Of a stretch of 13,890 nt of DNA, positions 12,260-13,890 are shown piece by piece. The DNA is taken from positions 1 to 13,890 of the forward strand of contig JBHGBB010000097.1 in assembly GCA_041946755.1 (NCBI GenBank). Direction: 5' to 3'. The notes below the pieces were generated by a model. That model was given only the letters and a program-made list of their open reading frames with translations, had not been told where the DNA came from and searched no databases. The position numbers were made by a program, and so were the translations under genes. This DNA is from JBHGBB01 sp041946755 (GTDB lineage Bacteria; UBP4; UBA4092; JAOAEQ01). Every line of letters begins with the position of its first letter. Position 1 is the stretch's first letter.

Positions 12260-13351
12260 TTATTTATAATATTTTGGGTTGGTTTCTTTCAGCCGATTCA
12301 TTGCCGTTTTTTTGAATTGACCGAACTTACGGTCTTTTTCTCGCTTTTCAAGCTCGGTCATTTCATAGAACTCAGTTTCTTTTTTCAATTTGATATAATT
12401 CTGGTATTTCGCTTCATCCAATATTCCATCTTCAACCGCTTTCAATACCGCGCAACCCGGTTCGTGGATATGGGTACAATCGGCATACTTGCAATCCTGG
12501 GATAAAAGGGCTATTTCATCAAATACCGTTTCTATCCCGGAACCGGTATCAGCCATCCCAACTTCTCTCATCCCGGGATTATCAATCACCATCCCTCCAT
12601 TATCCAAAAAATACATCCCTCGGACGGTAGTCGTATGCTTACCCTTACCGGTCGAATCGCTAATTTCTTTGGTTTTAATCGTATCTCTTTTCAACAACCG
12701 ATTGATTAACGACGACTTCCCTACTCCCGATGAACCCAGAAAACAATAAGTCTTACCTTTAACAATATACTTCGTTAGTTCATTCAGCCCCTGATCGGTA
12801 ATAGCGCTGGTTAAAATAATATCTATCTCACCAAGCCGATGGTTGATCTGATCTATGATTCGATTTAACTCTGTCTCCGGAACCAAATCGATTTTGTTTA
12901 AGATAATCGCCGGTTGAATATCGGCTTCATTTACCAAAACCAAATAGCGTTCAAACCGATTCAGATTGTAATCACGGTCTAACGCTTCAATAATAAACGC
13001 GACATCAATATTGGTTGCAATAATCTGGGTATCCGATTTATCGCTATATTTCTTCTGTAGTATTGTTTTTCTCGGTAAAATAGTCTGAATCACCGTTTGT
13101 TCTTGATTCCGCCTAGGGCGGATTATGGCTACCCAATCGCCAACCGCAGGGTAATCCGCTCGTTCGGTAGCGGTGAACATCTGTTTCCCGGTGATTTTAG
13201 CCAGATATTCGCCAGCAGCGTCTTTCACCCGATACGCTTCTTTATGTTCCGCAATAACCCGCGCTACCGAAACGTTGGGTAAGTCGAGTGATTTCCAATG
13301 CGAATTGAAGAATTCGTTATAACCGAGCTCTTGAAGTTTCATTTTTGTCAT
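12260..13351 (-). CDS. rsgA: Ribosome small-subunit biogenesis GTPase RsgA (circularly permuted)
   Basis: 363 residues. The cytoplasmic GTPase RsgA acts in late 30S maturation. An N-terminal OB-fold (about 25-95) precedes a permuted G domain in the order G4 (NKID, 152-155), TSA near 181-183, G1 (GSSGVGKSS, 206-214), G2 (TTTVRG, 240-245) and G3 (DNPG, 257-260). The C-terminal zinc site is C287, C292, H294 and C300 (CxxxxCxHxxxxxC), followed by a long charged helix. All key residues are intact. The OB-fold contains IIRPRRNQEQ (76-85) at a variable loop, and this stretch is encoded by a short palindrome that also occurs upstream of the zinc-ribbon gene, suggesting an in-frame repeat insertion. 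The start may be ATG 13349-13351 or M4 at 13340-13342; no Shine-Dalgarno sequence is seen upstream. Confidence 0.95.
   Translation of the reverse strand: MTKMKLQELGYNEFFNSHWKSLDLPNVSVARVIAEHKEAYRVKDAAGEYLAKITGKQMFTATERADYPAVGDWVAIIRPRRNQEQTVIQTILPRKTILQKKYSDKSDTQIIATNIDVAFIIEALDRDYNLNRFERYLVLVNEADIQPAIILNKIDLVPETELNRIIDQINHRLGEIDIILTSAITDQGLNELTKYIVKGKTYCFLGSSGVGKSSLINRLLKRDTIKTKEISDSTGKGKHTTTVRGMYFLDNGGMVIDNPGMREVGMADTGSGIETVFDEIALLSQDCKYADCTHIHEPGCAVLKAVEDGILDEAKYQNYIKLKKETEFYEMTELEKREKDRKFGQFKKTAMNRLKETNPKYYK
13106..13124. repeat. Short CCGCC/GGCGG palindrome inside rsgA
   Basis: TCCGCC (13108-13113), TAG, GGCGGA (13117-13122). The 19-nt element read on the minus strand matches the intergenic copy at 4750-4768 at 17 of 19 positions. 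It is in frame in rsgA and encodes part of IIRPRR. Confidence 0.65.
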
Positions 13352-13438
13352 AGGATTAAAGGATTAATGGTATTTTAGTATAACGTACCAAGTACGGAGT
13401 ACTTAGTACCCAAAAATATACGTTCTTAGTACTTGATA
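13352..13438. repeat. Tandem AGGATTAA and AGTACTT-type repeats upstream of rsgA
   Basis: Two head-to-tail copies of AGGATTAA (13352-13367) are followed by degenerate units of about 10 nt built on AAGTAC, GGAGTACTT, AGTACC and CTTAGTACTTGATACC (13385-13438). AAGTAC/GTACTT can pair across GGA. These lie where the rsgA promoter should be. Confidence 0.55.
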
Positions 13439-13504
13439 CCCCGATTTTAACTTCGGAGTAAATTTGATGTTTGGAAAAACCGGTAGAGATGACAGATGCC
13501 GAAT

Positions 13505-13535
13505 CCGCGACCTATCGCGGCGCTCGTTCTCCCAA
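13505..13535. repeat. 31-nt imperfect direct repeat, left copy (flanks GIY-YIG gene)
   Basis: Begins CCGCGACCTATCGCGG and ends CTCGTTCTCCCAA. It matches the right copy at 13835-13865 at 26 of 31 positions. This copy also contains a perfect stem CCGCGA / TCGCGG with loop CCTA. Confidence 0.7.
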
Positions 13536-13555
13536 CAAGAAACAGATATTCGGTA

Positions 13556-13801
13556 TTATAAAATGCCCTGATTCTTTAAGAAGTAGCGTCCTTCAACCGA
13601 TTTAAAATAATTCTCCCGTAGTATAGCTTCGGATCGAGTATTATACTCTTCATGATAAACTAGTTTCCAAGGTCGGTTACGTCGGGTAGAAATACTCTTT
13701 CCGGAATTATGTTCGAGGAGTCGTTTTTCTAAATGAACCGTTTGCCCAGTATAGGTTTTCCCGGTTTTCTCACTTTTGAGGATATAAACAGAGAAAGACA
13801 T
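13556..13801 (-). CDS. Stand-alone GIY-YIG nuclease domain protein
   Basis: 81 residues, essentially a single GIY-YIG domain. SVYILKS provides the first strand (GIY position), TYTGQT the second (YIG position, reading YTG), followed by a helix with R27 (LEKRLLEHNSGKS), a basic loop (TRRNRPWKLVYHEEY), and a C-terminal helix with the conserved glutamate E63 (ILRENYFKS). This order and length match the UPF0213/YhbQ-like and UvrC-N-like single-domain proteins, which are predicted DNA endonucleases; their cellular role is usually unknown, and many genomes carry several copies. ATG at 13799-13801, no Shine-Dalgarno sequence. A 31-nt imperfect direct repeat lies on each side, at 13505-13535 and 13835-13865, so the gene may have moved or been duplicated with that repeat. 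Confidence 0.88.
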   Translation of the reverse strand: MSFSVYILKSEKTGKTYTGQTVHLEKRLLEHNSGKSISTRRNRPWKLVYHEEYNTRSEAILRENYFKSVEGRYFLKNQGIL

Positions 13802-13834
13802 AAAGGGAATCCATGAAGATAATCAGAGGTAAAC

Positions 13835-13865
13835 CCGTGACCTATCGATCCGATCGTTCTCCCAA
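13835..13865. repeat. 31-nt imperfect direct repeat, right copy
   Basis: Begins CCGTGACCTATCGATCCG and ends ATCGTTCTCCCAA; 26 of 31 positions match the left copy. It lies inside a short frame of 25 codons (ATG 13813 to TAA 13888-13890) preceded by AAGGG, but that frame is too short to call a gene. Confidence 0.7.
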
Positions 13866-13890
13866 ACTGAACTGCGTTTCTTCTCTTTAA

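Noticed and set aside
13489..13605. Short plus-strand frame through the left 31-nt repeat
   Set aside because: 39 codons, no ribosome binding site of note, and it runs antisense into the GIY-YIG gene; only the shared TYRxxRSP stretch is of interest.

Overview
This 13.9 kb window comes from a bacterial chromosome of moderate, slightly AT-rich composition. It carries bacterial housekeeping genes (RsgA, an ECF sigma factor) and exported proteins with signal peptides. There is no phage, plasmid or complete transposon. Many gene junctions hold short degenerate tandem repeats (CGCAAAG-like, GTCAGAAG-like, GATTAC-like, AGTACTT-like) and small palindromes. I associate that texture with uncultured candidate-phylum genomes assembled from environmental DNA. 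The MetallophosN/C-type phosphoesterases also fit such lineages, but the sequence does not allow a phylum call.

Layout. 1-2198 (+): the 3' end of one calcineurin-like phosphoesterase, then a complete exported paralogue (tandem duplication). 2310-3899 (-): a polytopic GT39/ArnT-like glycosyltransferase. 4001-4651 (+): a histidine phosphatase. 4782-5063 (+): a small Cys-rich zinc-ribbon protein. 5161-7285 (-): a cluster reading ECF sigma factor, zinc-finger anti-sigma, a 58-residue small protein, a DUF1257/Ycf35-like protein and a DUF2997-like protein. 7603-9401 (+): a YgiD-type extradiol dioxygenase followed by a pirin. 9680-11829 (+): an ArsB/SLC13-type permease followed closely by an exported C39-like peptidase. 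11826-12259: a gene-free stretch packed with strong, mutually different inverted repeats. 12260-13351 (-): RsgA GTPase. 13556-13801 (-): a stand-alone GIY-YIG protein with a 31-nt imperfect direct repeat on each side.

How the genes may work together. The sigma/anti-sigma pair is adjacent to the DUF1257-DUF2997 module, and all of these genes share one strand, so a regulatory link is plausible but unproven. The dioxygenase/pirin pair looks like a small operon for oxidation of aromatic or redox-active compounds. The permease and peptidase are probably co-transcribed. The remaining genes look independent.

The most interesting items are the hairpin-rich intergenic region at 11826-12175, which can be read as two copies of a two-hairpin module whose stems differ in sequence, and the sigma-ZAS-smORF-DUF1257-DUF2997 cluster, in which the membrane segment is on the sigma factor instead of the anti-sigma. 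Several repeat elements also run into coding sequence at gene ends or inside RsgA.
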